Origin: Streptomyces triticagri
GTDB lineage: Bacteria; Actinomycetota; Actinomycetes; Streptomycetales; Streptomycetaceae
DNA length: 64,000 nt
Direction of reading: 5' to 3'
NCBI RefSeq assembly: GCF_003429565.1
Contig: NZ_QUAK01000149.1
Coordinates: 120,767-184,766, forward strand
Part shown: in pieces, positions 52,221-61,623 of the stretch
Position numbering within the stretch: the first letter of the stretch is position 1
Layout of the letters: each line of letters begins with the position of its first letter
Translations under genes and position numbers: made by a program
The notes under the pieces: model-generated
Database searches by the model: none
The model's input: only the letters and a program-made list of their open reading frames with translations
What the model was told of the DNA's origin: nothing

Positions 52221-54485
52221 TCAGCCGCGCCGCCCTCGGCGCGACTCGAACTCGACGGCCAGCGGCGCAGCCGTGAACATCGACGAGTACGTCCCGACCA
52301 CGATGCCGATCAGCAGGGCGAGCGCGAAGTCGTGCAGCGAATCACCCCCGAGCACGGCGAGCGCGGCCAGGATGAACACGGCCCCCATGCCGGTGTTGAC
52401 CGTGCGCGGCACCGTCTGCAGCACGGCCTGGTTCGCGACGGACCGGAACGACCGCTTCTCGCCGGCCGGCAGCAACTCCCGCACCCGGTCGAACACCACC
52501 ACCGAGTCGTTCACCGAGTAGCCGATCACCGTGAGCAGCGCCGCAAGGAACACCCCGTCGACCGGCTTGCCGAGCCAGGCGAAGACACCCACCAGGATCA
52601 GCGCGTCGTGCGCCATCGCCACCACCGACGACGCCGCGTACGACCAGCGGAAGCGCACCGACAGATAGAGCAGCTGACCGGCCAGGGCCACCCCGAGCGC
52701 GATCAGCGCACCGCGCCGCAGCTCCTCGCCGAGGCTCGGCCCGATCAGCTCGTCGCGCAGCTTGTCCGTGCCGCTGCCGCCGAGCTCCGTGATCGCCGAA
52801 GTGACCTTCCGTTCCTCGGAGTCGGAGAGCTGTCCGGTGCGTACCGTGAGGTCCGCGTCGCCCGAGGTCTGCACGACCGCCTGCGGGAACCCGGCGTCCG
52901 CGAGCGCATCGCGGGCCCGGTCCGCGTCCACCGCTGAGCCGGTCGAGTACTGCAGCAGCCGGCCGCCGGTGAACTCGACCCCGAAGTCGAGCCCCTTGGC
53001 CACGATGCCCGAGACGGCGAGCACCAGCGCCGCCGCCGAGAGCGCGAGCCAGCGGCGCCCGTGCCGCATCAGGTCCGGTGCGCGCCCGGTGAGCCACTGC
53101 CTGACCCGTCCGGCGTTCGCGATGCCGCTGAGCTGCGGCCTGCGCCGCAGCGCGGGCCTGGCCACCGCGAACTCGGCGAGCACGCGGGTGATCACGAGTG
53201 CGCTGAACATCGACGCGATGACCCCGATGCCGAGCGTGACCCCGAAGCCGCGGACCGGCCCCGAGGCCAGGAAGAACAGCAGGCCCGCCGCGATCAGGGT
53301 GGTGATGTTGGAGTCCGCGATCGCACTGAAGGCGTTCCGGAACCCCTTGGCCAGGGCGGACCGCAGACTGGCCCGGCCGCCGGTGAACTCCTCCCTGGCC
53401 CGCTCGAAGACCAGCACGTTCGCATCGACCGCCATACCGATCGCGAGCACGAAACCGGCCAGCCCCGGCAGGGTGAGGGTCGCGCCCAGAGCGGCAAGCG
53501 CCGCGTACGACACCACTCCGTAGCAGGCCAGCGCGATCGCGGCCAGGCCGCCGAGCAGCCGGTAGATCACCCCGATGAACAGCGAGGTGAGTACGATCCC
53601 GATCACCGCGGCCTGGGCGCTGGACTCGATCGCGGCGGCGCCGAGCGTCGGGCCGACCGTGCGCTGCTCCACGGTCTCCACGGGTACGGGCAGCGCCCCG
53701 CCGTTGATCAGCAGTGCCAGATCCTGCGCCTCCTGCTGACTGAAGCTGCCGGTGATACGGGTGGAGCCGCCGGTGATTCCCGCGCCGCAGCGCACGGAGC
53801 CGTCGACCTGCGGCGAGGAGATCACCTCGTCGTCCAGGACGATCGCCACCCGTCGGGTGGGGTCGCCGCCCGGGGCGCAGGCGGCCTTTCCGGTCAGCTC
53901 GGCCCAGCGGTCGCCGCCCGGGCCCCGCAGGTCCACGGAGACGAACCAGCCCGCTCCGCCCTCCGCGTCGATCCGGGCCTCGGAGCTCTCCACATGCCGA
54001 CCGTCGAGGCCGGACGGGCCGAGGCGCAGCGGCTGCTTGTTCTCGTCGGGCAGGACGAGTCCGTCCTTCGGGCCGTCGTTCTGCCGGCTGTCGTCCTTGC
54101 CGGCCCCGCCCGGGGTGACCTCGTCGCGCTCCGCGGTGCCGAGCACGGGGTGGAAGGTCAGTCGAGCGGTCTTGCCCAGCACTTCCCCGGCCTCCCGGGG
54201 ATCCTGCACACCCGGGAGTTCGACGATGATGCGGTTGTCGCCGGAGCGGGCGAGCGTGGGTTCGGTGACGCCGAGGGCGTCGACGCGACGGCGCAGTACT
54301 TCCAGGGTGCGGTCGGTGGCCTCGCCGTCGGCCTCGGCCTCAGGGGTGTCCCGGGTCTCCAGGACGATCTGGGTGCCGCCGCGCAGATCGAGGCCGAGAC
54401 GGGCGGGCACGGTGACGGTGACGTACAGGGACAGGGCGAGCACGGCCAGGGCGAAGAACGCCCGCAGCCGGATGGCGCGAGTCAA
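52221..54485 (-). CDS. secDF: Fused protein translocase subunit SecDF
   Basis: A 754-residue fusion of SecD and SecF, the proton-driven accessory subunits of the Sec translocon. SecD covers residues 1-400 (LGLDLRGGTQIVLETRDTPE near 27, then the P1 head domain and six helices with AIGMAVDANVLVFERAREE near 355). SecF follows from about 450 (GVEFTGGRLLQYSTGS, and GYSVNDSVVVFDRVREL near 665). Twelve helices in total are expected. The start is unusual: a TTG at 54485 with GGGAGG six bases upstream; the next in-frame ATG candidates are poor. Streptomycetes often carry such a fused copy besides separate secD and secF. Confidence 0.9.
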   Translation of the reverse strand: MTRAIRLRAFFALAVLALSLYVTVTVPARLGLDLRGGTQIVLETRDTPEAEADGEATDRTLEVLRRRVDALGVTEPTLARSGDNRIIVELPGVQDPREAGEVLGKTARLTFHPVLGTAERDEVTPGGAGKDDSRQNDGPKDGLVLPDENKQPLRLGPSGLDGRHVESSEARIDAEGGAGWFVSVDLRGPGGDRWAELTGKAACAPGGDPTRRVAIVLDDEVISSPQVDGSVRCGAGITGGSTRITGSFSQQEAQDLALLINGGALPVPVETVEQRTVGPTLGAAAIESSAQAAVIGIVLTSLFIGVIYRLLGGLAAIALACYGVVSYAALAALGATLTLPGLAGFVLAIGMAVDANVLVFERAREEFTGGRASLRSALAKGFRNAFSAIADSNITTLIAAGLLFFLASGPVRGFGVTLGIGVIASMFSALVITRVLAEFAVARPALRRRPQLSGIANAGRVRQWLTGRAPDLMRHGRRWLALSAAALVLAVSGIVAKGLDFGVEFTGGRLLQYSTGSAVDADRARDALADAGFPQAVVQTSGDADLTVRTGQLSDSEERKVTSAITELGGSGTDKLRDELIGPSLGEELRRGALIALGVALAGQLLYLSVRFRWSYAASSVVAMAHDALILVGVFAWLGKPVDGVFLAALLTVIGYSVNDSVVVFDRVRELLPAGEKRSFRSVANQAVLQTVPRTVNTGMGAVFILAALAVLGGDSLHDFALALLIGIVVGTYSSMFTAAPLAVEFESRRGRRG

Positions 54486-54552
54486 GGGATGCCTCCCACA
54501 GGCATGGCGCCGCGCCCGGGTGTGCCGGGGCGGCATTTCGGCAAAGGGGACG

Positions 54553-55020
54553 TCAGATGCCGGTGGGAAGGGGTGGTGCACGGCCGGAGCAGGCCGTCGA
54601 CAGCGGCCGGCCGGCCGCGGTGTCCGGGGCACGGGGCATCGGCCGCCCGGCCGTCGGTGGCCGCGGCAGCAGAATTCCGGCCGTGGTCACCCCGCCGGGG
54701 TGCGCCAGTGGGTGTTCGGCCGGGACGCCTCGGTGCGCGCGGGGCGTGACGCAGGAGTCGGTGGAAGTCACCGAGGCGTCGAGGTGGAACGAGGAGGGGG
54801 CACGGTCCGCGCCCTGCGCGGTCACCGGCGCCGAGACGCCGTGCCCCGCGGTCCATGCCACGGGCGTGCCCGCTTCGGTCCGGCCGGGCAGCAGGACGCC
54901 GAGGATCGCGAGCAGCGTCACGCACAGGAGCCGGGCGCTCTTCGGGAGCCCGGCCCGACGTGCCGGGGCCGCGTCGAGACCTGCCCGCACCGGACCGCCG
55001 CTCATGCCACCCCCGCTCAC
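54553..55020 (-). CDS. Hypothetical exported or membrane protein
   Basis: A 155-residue protein with one hydrophobic segment near residues 30-48 (ARLLCVTLLAILGVLLPG) and a long Pro/Ala/Gly/Arg-rich remainder with two cysteines (STDSCVTP and STACSG). I do not recognise a family. The GTG at 55020 has AGAGG five bases upstream; an ATG at 55005 is the alternative. It ends 67 bases before the SecDF start on the same strand. The composition is low in complexity, so a chance ORF cannot be excluded. Confidence 0.5.
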   Translation of the reverse strand: MSGGGMSGGPVRAGLDAAPARRAGLPKSARLLCVTLLAILGVLLPGRTEAGTPVAWTAGHGVSAPVTAQGADRAPSSFHLDASVTSTDSCVTPRAHRGVPAEHPLAHPGGVTTAGILLPRPPTAGRPMPRAPDTAAGRPLSTACSGRAPPLPTGI

Positions 55021-55232
55021 ACCGCCCTCTTCGCCCGGTCCACCATGGCACATCGCGTGCGGCGTCCGGGCCCGCCCACGACGACCTTGACCGGAACGGC
55101 CCGGGTGCCTGCCGCGTCTACACCACGCGGCCCCCGGGAAATGGGGCCTGACCCCGATGGCGGTCCGGTCGCGGGCTGTCCACGCTGGGCATCGGGGTCG
55201 CCCCGACCCCACAGGAGCAGAGGAGCGATCGA

Positions 55233-55562
55233 ATGTCCCTGGACATGGTCGGCCCCGAACCCCGGCCCGAGCGCTTCGCGGTGGAAGAGATCCGCCGGAT
55301 CCTCGAGCACGAGCGCGATGCGCGGCTGGCCCAGCTGAGAGTGATCGACGAGGAGGCCCGCGACGCCGAGCACGATTTCGTGCAGGCGCAGCGGGAGTCG
55401 ATCCGGCGGGTCCTGAAGGACATCGAGACCGCCTTCGCGCGCCTGGAGCGCGGCGAGTACGGCCTGTGCGAGGACTGCCGCAGACCGATCCCGGTCGAGC
55501 GGCTCGACATCCTGCCGTACGCGCGGCAGTGCGTCAGCTGCTGCCGGCGTCGGGCGATGTGA
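55233..55562 (+). CDS. DksA/TraR-type zinc-finger protein
   Basis: A 109-residue protein with a long N-terminal coiled coil (residues 14-70) and a C-terminal four-cysteine zinc finger: C79 and C82 in LCEDC, C100 and C103 in CVSCC. This is the DksA/TraR layout, whose members bind the RNA polymerase secondary channel and modulate transcription. It has no acidic DxxDxA tip as in E. coli DksA, so its effect may differ. GGAGC lies upstream of the ATG. It stands between the hypothetical protein and a convergent PH-like gene. Confidence 0.88.
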   Translation: MSLDMVGPEPRPERFAVEEIRRILEHERDARLAQLRVIDEEARDAEHDFVQAQRESIRRVLKDIETAFARLERGEYGLCEDCRRPIPVERLDILPYARQCVSCCRRRAM

Positions 55563-55585
55563 CCGGCCGCGCCGCCTCCCGTGGG

Positions 55586-55951
55586 TCAGCGCGCGACGAA
55601 CTGCGTGAGGATCGCCTGCACCTCATAGATGTCGACGCCCTTGGTGAAGGTCTTCTCCACCGGTGTGGGTGAACTGGAGATCCAGATCTTGAGCTCCGCG
55701 TCGAGATCGAAGTGGCCGGCGGTCTCCACCGCGAAGTGCGTGATGCTCCGGTACGGGATGGAGTGGTACTCCACCTTCTTGCCGGTGAGCCCCTGCTTGT
55801 CGACGAGGATCAGACGCCGGTCGGTGAAGAGGATCGTGTCCCGTATCAGGAGATACGCCGCGTGCACCTGCTCGCCCTGGCCGAGCAGCTTGGCGTACTC
55901 GTGGTGCGCCTTGGCCGGATCGATCGTGTGCGCGTTGCCGAACAGCGCCAT
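55586..55951 (-). CDS. PH-like domain protein (YokE/DUF1696 type)
   Basis: A 121-residue protein of the bacterial PH-domain class. After an N-terminal helix with AKAHHEYAKLLGQGEQV, the beta-sandwich strands are readable in AAYLLIRDTILFTDRRLILV, DKQGLTGKKVEYHSIPYRSI and DLDAELKIWISSSP, and the closing helix is YEVQAILTQFVA. Function is unknown; PH-like proteins of this type are single-domain and cytoplasmic. Start ATG at 55951, with GGGGG upstream. Confidence 0.85.
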   Translation of the reverse strand: MALFGNAHTIDPAKAHHEYAKLLGQGEQVHAAYLLIRDTILFTDRRLILVDKQGLTGKKVEYHSIPYRSITHFAVETAGHFDLDAELKIWISSSPTPVEKTFTKGVDIYEVQAILTQFVAR

Positions 55952-56014
55952 GTCTGCCCCCAGTTGACGAGAATGGTCGAGAAGGGCCAATCCTCGCACG
56001 ACTGTTCAGGTGGC

Positions 56015-58555
56015 TCACTTCAGCGTGACGGTGAAGCTCCTCCCGTAAGCGTGCCGGGTGCGAGCCTCCACCAGCGTGCCTCCGGGCACCCGCCGTGCCT
56101 GTACGCCCTCGTCGCCCTCGACCGCCTCCAGGTGCCGGCCGCGCAGCAGGACGGACACCGTGTCCCGGTCCATCGTCGGGTCGGACAGGGCCACTTCGGT
56201 GCGACCCCGGTGGTGGGGCCGCCGCACCAGAATCGACGCCGGACCGTCGACGCGCAGCCCCGCCGTCCCGTGGCGGCCGCGGGTGAACGTGTTGACCGCG
56301 GTGAGTCCGAGTCCGCGGTGTGTCACGGCCTGCATCCGGGTGGTGTTGGTGTGCACCTCGAGGGGGCCCTTGCGGCCGAGGGAGCGCAGCTGCCCCGGCT
56401 TCGCGTTCGGCACCAACGCATAGGCGAGAGAGCTTGGTTCGGCGCCGGCGGGCAGCTCGAAGGACACGTCGAGGACCTGCCGGGTCACCTCGGTGTCCGG
56501 GTTGGCGGTGCGGACCACGCGGAGGCTGCGAGTGACGTCCGCGAGGCGCACGACCACCTCGGGAGTGTCCAGGAACACATAGCCCGACGACTCGCCGCGT
56601 GTGCCGTTCGCCCAGTGCAGCCAGCTCAGTTCGGCCGTGCCGGGCCCGGTCCAGGCACGGCCGTCGTGCAGTGCACCGGTCACCGCCACCCGGTCGTCCG
56701 GCCCGGCGATCCGGGCGTCGGCCGTGGTCGTGACGGCCCGCCCGGCCGGGTCGCCGACGCCCGCCGCGAGGACCACGATCTCCTCGTCGAACAGGAACCA
56801 CGACTTCGTCGCGTCCGCGTTCCGGTACGTCACGAAGTCGTCCGGCAGCAACTCCCGGTCCCCGTACGCCACATCGCTGGACTGCACCAGGGACGCGGTG
56901 CCGTACGCGCCGAGCGTCGCCCCGCCCGAATGCCGGTTGGTGCCGCGCGGGAAGTACACATAGGTGTTCTGCGACTCGGACGACGGAGTGAAGTTCAGCG
57001 GGTGGCCGGGATTGTCGTAGTACGGCTGCCCGTAGAGCTCGGGGACGGTGCCGCGACGCTCGACGGGGGCCGTGACACCCGCGAGCCGGTACGGGGACAC
57101 CGCGGTGTAGTAGTCCACCCCGAACGCCTGCCGCTGGTCCTGCCCGGCCAGATACAGATGGTGGGCGCCGTCGCCCTGGAACCAGGGCATCAGGTTCTCG
57201 CCGCTCATGTACTCGTACTTGCTGATCCGGTCCGAGCTGCGGGCCAGCGCGAAGGCGTAGCCGGGACGCCGGTGCACGGTCCGGTCCATCGCGTTGAAGG
57301 CGACGCTGCGGGCCGCGGGATTGAGGTCCTCGGCGGGCACCGAGGCGTCGCCGTCGATCTCGGAGTGCCGGGCGATGCTGACGGGTGAGACGAACTCCGC
57401 CGGGTCGAAGGGCGCCGCGCCGGCCGAACTCAGGTGCTTCGCATAGCTCTTGAGCTCCTGAGCCGTGTCACCCGTGGCGAGGTGGGCCAGGTCGACCACC
57501 GCCTCCGCCACGACCGCGACATCCGCATACCCCGTACCCGTGCGGGACACCGCCCGGCCCTTGACGGCCTCCATCATCCAGCCCTCGAAGATCAGCGGCG
57601 CGAAGCCGTTCGCCACCCAGCCGTGCACGGTCGGCACCAGCTCCTCGCCGTGCGCGAAGCCCGAGCCCTCCAGGAGCGTCAGGGTCTGCACCACCCGCGA
57701 GAGCAGCCCCTTTCCGTACGACCCCGTGTACGCCACCGATGCGTGCTGGATGAACGACCCGTCCGCGTAGTGCCCGTCCGTCACCTCGTGCTGCAGGTTG
57801 TACGGGTCGATGGTGGCGAACACCGTCAGCTGGTCGGTGAGCGCCTTGCGGATGCGTGCCTCGTCGCCGAGCAGGGCGCCCTGCAGGATCCGGTTGGTGG
57901 TGATGTCGGCGAGATTCGCGCCGGTGTGGAAGCGGGAGTCGAGATCCACGTCGCCGTCGACGCCGTTGCGCAGATAGGCGTCCATCGACTCGACACTGGT
58001 GGCCGTCAACTCCGGCTGATATGCGGCGACTTGGTCGCGCAGCAGCACCAGGGTGCGGGTCAGGTGCTGGGAGATGCCGATCTCCCAGTTGAACCAGTTG
58101 CCGTAGTAACCGCCGTCCTGGTCGCCGTAGTACTTCTCGTGCAGCCACAACAGGCCGTCGATCACCCGCCGTTGGACCGCGGTGTCGCCGTACAGGTCCG
58201 ACGGGGGAGTGCCGGGCGCGCGGGTGGCGAGCGCGATCTCGTACAGACGCAGATAGGCCGTGTTGAGATTGGCGTCGTCGGTGCCGAGCTCCAGGCCGGC
58301 GAAGAGCTCGCCCTCGCCCGCCTCGTCCATCGCCGCCAGATTCTTCTGCGCCGCCTCGACGATCGCCGCGAGCCGGGGAGCCACCTCCGCCACGGAGTTG
58401 GACTCCTCGGTGCCCGCGAACAGCGCGTCCGTATTGCCGAGCAACTGCTCGAAGCCCGCCGCCGATTCGGCCGCATCCGCCCGCCCCACCGGGATCACCG
58501 CGAGGACCCCGGCGGCCGACAGGGCGGACAGCAGCGTTCTCCGGGCGATCTCCAT
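56015..58555 (-). CDS. Polysaccharide lyase family 8 (hyaluronate/chondroitin/xanthan lyase type)
   Basis: An 846-residue secreted lyase that cleaves uronic-acid polysaccharides by beta-elimination. A Tat-like signal (IARRTLLSALSAAG, cleavage after ADA near residue 28) shows export. The N-terminal helical toroid carries the family active site: NWFNWEIGISQHLTRTLVLL near 155-175 (catalytic Asn) and DGSFIQHASVAYTGSYGKGL near 265-285 (catalytic His and Tyr). The remaining 450 residues form the C-terminal beta-sandwich domains. Length is normal for PL8. Which polymer it attacks cannot be read. The gene is alone, with no sugar transporter nearby. Confidence 0.88.
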   Translation of the reverse strand: MEIARRTLLSALSAAGVLAVIPVGRADAAESAAGFEQLLGNTDALFAGTEESNSVAEVAPRLAAIVEAAQKNLAAMDEAGEGELFAGLELGTDDANLNTAYLRLYEIALATRAPGTPPSDLYGDTAVQRRVIDGLLWLHEKYYGDQDGGYYGNWFNWEIGISQHLTRTLVLLRDQVAAYQPELTATSVESMDAYLRNGVDGDVDLDSRFHTGANLADITTNRILQGALLGDEARIRKALTDQLTVFATIDPYNLQHEVTDGHYADGSFIQHASVAYTGSYGKGLLSRVVQTLTLLEGSGFAHGEELVPTVHGWVANGFAPLIFEGWMMEAVKGRAVSRTGTGYADVAVVAEAVVDLAHLATGDTAQELKSYAKHLSSAGAAPFDPAEFVSPVSIARHSEIDGDASVPAEDLNPAARSVAFNAMDRTVHRRPGYAFALARSSDRISKYEYMSGENLMPWFQGDGAHHLYLAGQDQRQAFGVDYYTAVSPYRLAGVTAPVERRGTVPELYGQPYYDNPGHPLNFTPSSESQNTYVYFPRGTNRHSGGATLGAYGTASLVQSSDVAYGDRELLPDDFVTYRNADATKSWFLFDEEIVVLAAGVGDPAGRAVTTTADARIAGPDDRVAVTGALHDGRAWTGPGTAELSWLHWANGTRGESSGYVFLDTPEVVVRLADVTRSLRVVRTANPDTEVTRQVLDVSFELPAGAEPSSLAYALVPNAKPGQLRSLGRKGPLEVHTNTTRMQAVTHRGLGLTAVNTFTRGRHGTAGLRVDGPASILVRRPHHRGRTEVALSDPTMDRDTVSVLLRGRHLEAVEGDEGVQARRVPGGTLVEARTRHAYGRSFTVTLK

Positions 58556-58656
58556 GACGTCCTCCGCACGTGGGCATACCGGCGGCCGGAGTCAAGCAGA
58601 ACGTCCCAGGCGCGACAAGGGTTGCGGCAGGCACCCGAGCGCCGCAACGCCGCGGG
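58556..58656. other. Short gap between PL8 lyase and siderophore ATPase genes
   Basis: I see no gene or clear hairpin in this 101-base stretch. The lyase start has no strong promoter in it that I can defend. Confidence 0.3.
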
Positions 58657-59514
58657 TCAGCCGGTCTTCCCCGCCCGCACCCGCTCGTGCGGGATCACCA
58701 TCGGGGTCGCCGTCCGCGGATCGGGCACGATGTCGCAGTCCAGCTGGAACACCTCCGCCACCAACTCCGCCGTCAGGACGTCGTGCGGGGCGCCCTCGGC
58801 CACCACCTCGCCGTGGTTCATCACCACCAGATGGGAGGCGAACCGGGCAGCCTGGTTGAGGTCGTGCAGCACCGCGACGATCGTGCGCCCGTCGCGGTTG
58901 AGCTCGGCACACAGTTCGAGCAGGTCGTACTGGTGGGAGATGTCCAGGAAGGTGGTCGGCTCGTCGAGCAGGATCACCTCGGTGTCCTGGGCCAGCACCA
59001 TCGCGATCCAGGCCCGCTGACGCTGACCGCCCGACAGATCGCCCGCCTGCGCCTCGGCGAGCTCCGTCATCCCGGCCCGCTCGAGCGCCAGCGCGATCGC
59101 CCGGTCGTCGTCCGGCGACCACTGGCGGAGCAGCGTGTGATGCGGATGCCGGCCGCGGCGCACCAGACCCTGCACCGTGATGCCCTCCGGCGCGATCGGG
59201 CTCTGCGGCAGCAGCGCCACCTGGCGTGCGAAGTCCCGGCCGCGCAGCGCCCGTACGTCCCGCCCGTGCAGCGCGATGTGCCCGCTCACCGGCTTCAGGA
59301 CCCGGGCGAAGGACTTCAACAGGGTGGACTTCCCACAGCCGTTGGGGCCCACGATCACCGTGAGCCCGCCGTGCGGCACCTCCAGGCTGACGCCCTTCAC
59401 CACGGGCGCGGCCCCGTACGAGAGGGTGACCTCCCGGGCACTGAGGCCCTGAACGGCCGGCGCCCCGCCGGTGTGCGTACCCGCGTCGATCGTCACAGGC
59501 TTCCCCTTCTCCAT
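58657..59514 (-). CDS. Iron-siderophore ABC transporter ATP-binding protein
   Basis: A 285-residue ATPase of the FecE/FepC group. Walker A is VGPNGCGKSTLLKSF near residue 56, the Q-loop VALLPQSPIAPEGITVQGLV near 97, the signature LSGGQRQRAWIAMVL near 158, Walker B ILLDEPTTFLDISHQYDLL near 180 and the H-loop VLHDLNQA near 213. The FLDISHQ sequence after Walker B is typical of siderophore importers. The start overlaps the end of the permease gene by 22 bases. It is the last gene of the operon binding protein, permease, permease, ATPase. Confidence 0.94.
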   Translation of the reverse strand: MEKGKPVTIDAGTHTGGAPAVQGLSAREVTLSYGAAPVVKGVSLEVPHGGLTVIVGPNGCGKSTLLKSFARVLKPVSGHIALHGRDVRALRGRDFARQVALLPQSPIAPEGITVQGLVRRGRHPHHTLLRQWSPDDDRAIALALERAGMTELAEAQAGDLSGGQRQRAWIAMVLAQDTEVILLDEPTTFLDISHQYDLLELCAELNRDGRTIVAVLHDLNQAARFASHLVVMNHGEVVAEGAPHDVLTAELVAEVFQLDCDIVPDPRTATPMVIPHERVRAGKTG

Positions 59515-60572
59515 TCACGCGTCAGCAGGTAGCCGAGGTAGAGGCCGCCGACGGCCATGGTGTAGATGCCGACGGGCAGGTCGTCGAAGAGCGGGAGTTG
59601 CTGCGCCGCGAGATCGGCGAGTACCAGCAGCAGGGCACCCGTCAGGGCGGAGAGCAGCAGGCGCGGTCCCGCGCCTCGGGTGATGCGCCGGGCGACCTGC
59701 GGTGCGATCAGAGCGACGAAGGCGATCGGCCCCGCCACGGTGACCGCGCCTGCCGCGAGGACGATGGACAGGACCACGGCCGCGGTCCTGGTACGGCCCG
59801 GGTCGCTGCCGAGCGAGGCGGAGATCTCGTCGCCCATCTCACCCACGGCCAGGTGCCGGGACACCAGGGCGCACAGCGGCGCGGTGGCGAGCAGCACCAC
59901 CCAGATCGTCGTCGCGTCCGACCAGGAACGCGCGGCCAGACTGCCGTTGAGGTACGCGGTCAGCGAAGTGGCCGCATCGCGCTCCACGACGTACACCACG
60001 TACTGGATCACCGCCGTGGAGATCGCGGCCACGCCGATGCCGGCCACCACGAGCCGCCCCGGGTTGCGGAAGCCGGTCCCGGTGGACACGTACACCAGCG
60101 CCATCGCGCCCACCGCGCCGAGCACGGCCCCGATCCACACCGGTACGCCCGGAAGCAGCAGCGCGAACGCTGCGGCGCCGGCGCCGGCACCCGTACTGAG
60201 TCCGATGATGTCGGGGCTGCCGAGCGGATTGCGGGTCACCGTCTGGAACAGCGTGCCGGAAAGGCCGAAGGCCGCACCGGTCGCGATCCCGGTGACCAGG
60301 CGCGGGCCGCGCAGCCGGTTCAGTACGAAGGCGTCCTTGCCCTCGGCCCCGCCGAACACGGCGCTCGGCAGATCGGTGAGCCGGATGCCGAGCCTTCCGA
60401 GGGTCAGGGTCAGAACGGCCGCGACCAGCAGCGCGGCCAGAGCGCAGAGCACCACGACCACCGAACTGCGCTGCACGGGCAGGGCGATCCGGTTGCCGAC
60501 ACGCAGATAACCGCGCGGCGGACGCGGGGAATCGGCCGGCGCGGGCGCGGCCTTGCGGAGGTCGGTGCTCAT
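59493..60572 (-). CDS. Iron-siderophore ABC transporter permease (FecCD family), second
   Basis: A 359-residue membrane permease with about ten helices. The family motifs are FGLSGTLFQTVTRNPLGSPD near residue 103, IGLSTGAGAGAAAFALLLPG near 125 and AGPIAFVALIAPQVARRIT near 285. It follows the other permease with an ATGA overlap, so the two probably form the heterodimeric channel for ferric siderophore uptake. Confidence 0.93.
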   Translation of the reverse strand: MSTDLRKAAPAPADSPRPPRGYLRVGNRIALPVQRSSVVVVLCALAALLVAAVLTLTLGRLGIRLTDLPSAVFGGAEGKDAFVLNRLRGPRLVTGIATGAAFGLSGTLFQTVTRNPLGSPDIIGLSTGAGAGAAAFALLLPGVPVWIGAVLGAVGAMALVYVSTGTGFRNPGRLVVAGIGVAAISTAVIQYVVYVVERDAATSLTAYLNGSLAARSWSDATTIWVVLLATAPLCALVSRHLAVGEMGDEISASLGSDPGRTRTAAVVLSIVLAAGAVTVAGPIAFVALIAPQVARRITRGAGPRLLLSALTGALLLVLADLAAQQLPLFDDLPVGIYTMAVGGLYLGYLLTREWRRGSL

Positions 60573-61606
60573 GCGCCGCCCTTCATCCGCCGCACCGCGA
60601 GCAGCAGCGCCGGGGCGCCGACGAACGCGGTGACCACACCGACCATCAACTCCTGCGGACGCAGCAGAATCCGGCCGATCACGTCAGCGAACAGCAGCAG
60701 GGACGGACCGGTGAGGGCCGCGAGCAGCACCTGCATACGGAAGTCGACCCCGCCGACGGCCCGCACGATGTGCGGAACTGCCAGGCCCACGAAGGCGATC
60801 GGCCCCACCGCGGCGGTCGCGGCGGCGCTCAGCACCGTCGCGGTCAGCAGACCGGTCCCGCGGATCACCGCAGGATTGGTGCCGAGTGAGGTGGCCGACT
60901 CGTCGCCGAGGGCCAGGCTGTTCAGGGACGGCGCGAGCACGAGCGCGACGAGCAGCCCCACCACCGCGAACGGCAGCACCGGCCAGAATGCCGAGAAGTC
61001 CCTGCCGCCGAACGCGCCCACCACCCAGTACCGGTAACTGTCGAAGACCTGCGGCCTGCTGAGCGTCACGGCCTGCACGAAGGCGGTCAGTACGGCGGTG
61101 AGCACGGCGCCCGCGAGGACGAGCCGCACCAGTGACGTACTCGACCCGGCGGAGCCGAGCAGATGCACGAACACACCGGACAGGAGCGCACCCGGCAGCG
61201 CCCACCCCATGGTCTCCGACTGCCCGGACGCACCGAGGAAGGCGGTGGCGGCGACGATGCTCGCGGCCGCGCCCGCATTGATGCCGAGCAGTCCCGGATC
61301 GGCCAGCGGATTGCGTGTCACCCCCTGCATCAGGGTGCCGGACACGGCCAGACAGACACCGGCGAGCACACCGAGCACGGTGCGCGGATAGCGGCTCTCG
61401 ACGACGGTCGTCAGATAGCTGTCGCCGTCGCCGGAGAGCACATCGAGCACATCGCCGAACGAGTTGCTCATGTTGCCGAACATCACGCTGGCGAACAGCG
61501 CGAGCACGAGCAGCACCAGCGCCCCGACCAGACAGAGCACCGAGCGGGCGGCACCGCTCCGTACGGGAGCCGTGCCACCCGTACGGGAGGTGACGGAAGT
61601 GGTCAT
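60569..61606 (-). CDS. Iron-siderophore ABC transporter permease (FecCD family), first
   Basis: A 345-residue permease of the same family. Motifs are VSGTLMQGVTRNPLADPGLL near residue 98, GINAGAAASIVAATAFLG near 118 and VGPIAFVGLAVPHIVRAVGG near 275. The ATG at 61606 lies 17 bases after the binding protein stop. The Gly-Asn-Pro-Leu-Ala-Asp-Pro signature is the standard FecCD feature. Part of the four-gene siderophore operon. Confidence 0.93.
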   Translation of the reverse strand: MTTSVTSRTGGTAPVRSGAARSVLCLVGALVLLVLALFASVMFGNMSNSFGDVLDVLSGDGDSYLTTVVESRYPRTVLGVLAGVCLAVSGTLMQGVTRNPLADPGLLGINAGAAASIVAATAFLGASGQSETMGWALPGALLSGVFVHLLGSAGSSTSLVRLVLAGAVLTAVLTAFVQAVTLSRPQVFDSYRYWVVGAFGGRDFSAFWPVLPFAVVGLLVALVLAPSLNSLALGDESATSLGTNPAVIRGTGLLTATVLSAAATAAVGPIAFVGLAVPHIVRAVGGVDFRMQVLLAALTGPSLLLFADVIGRILLRPQELMVGVVTAFVGAPALLLAVRRMKGGA

Positions 61607-61623
61607 GCGGGAAGGACCACGCC

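Noticed and set aside
53061..54749. A 562-codon plus-strand frame opposite secDF
   Set aside because: SecD and SecF motifs on the minus strand are clear; the plus frame is compositionally a shadow.
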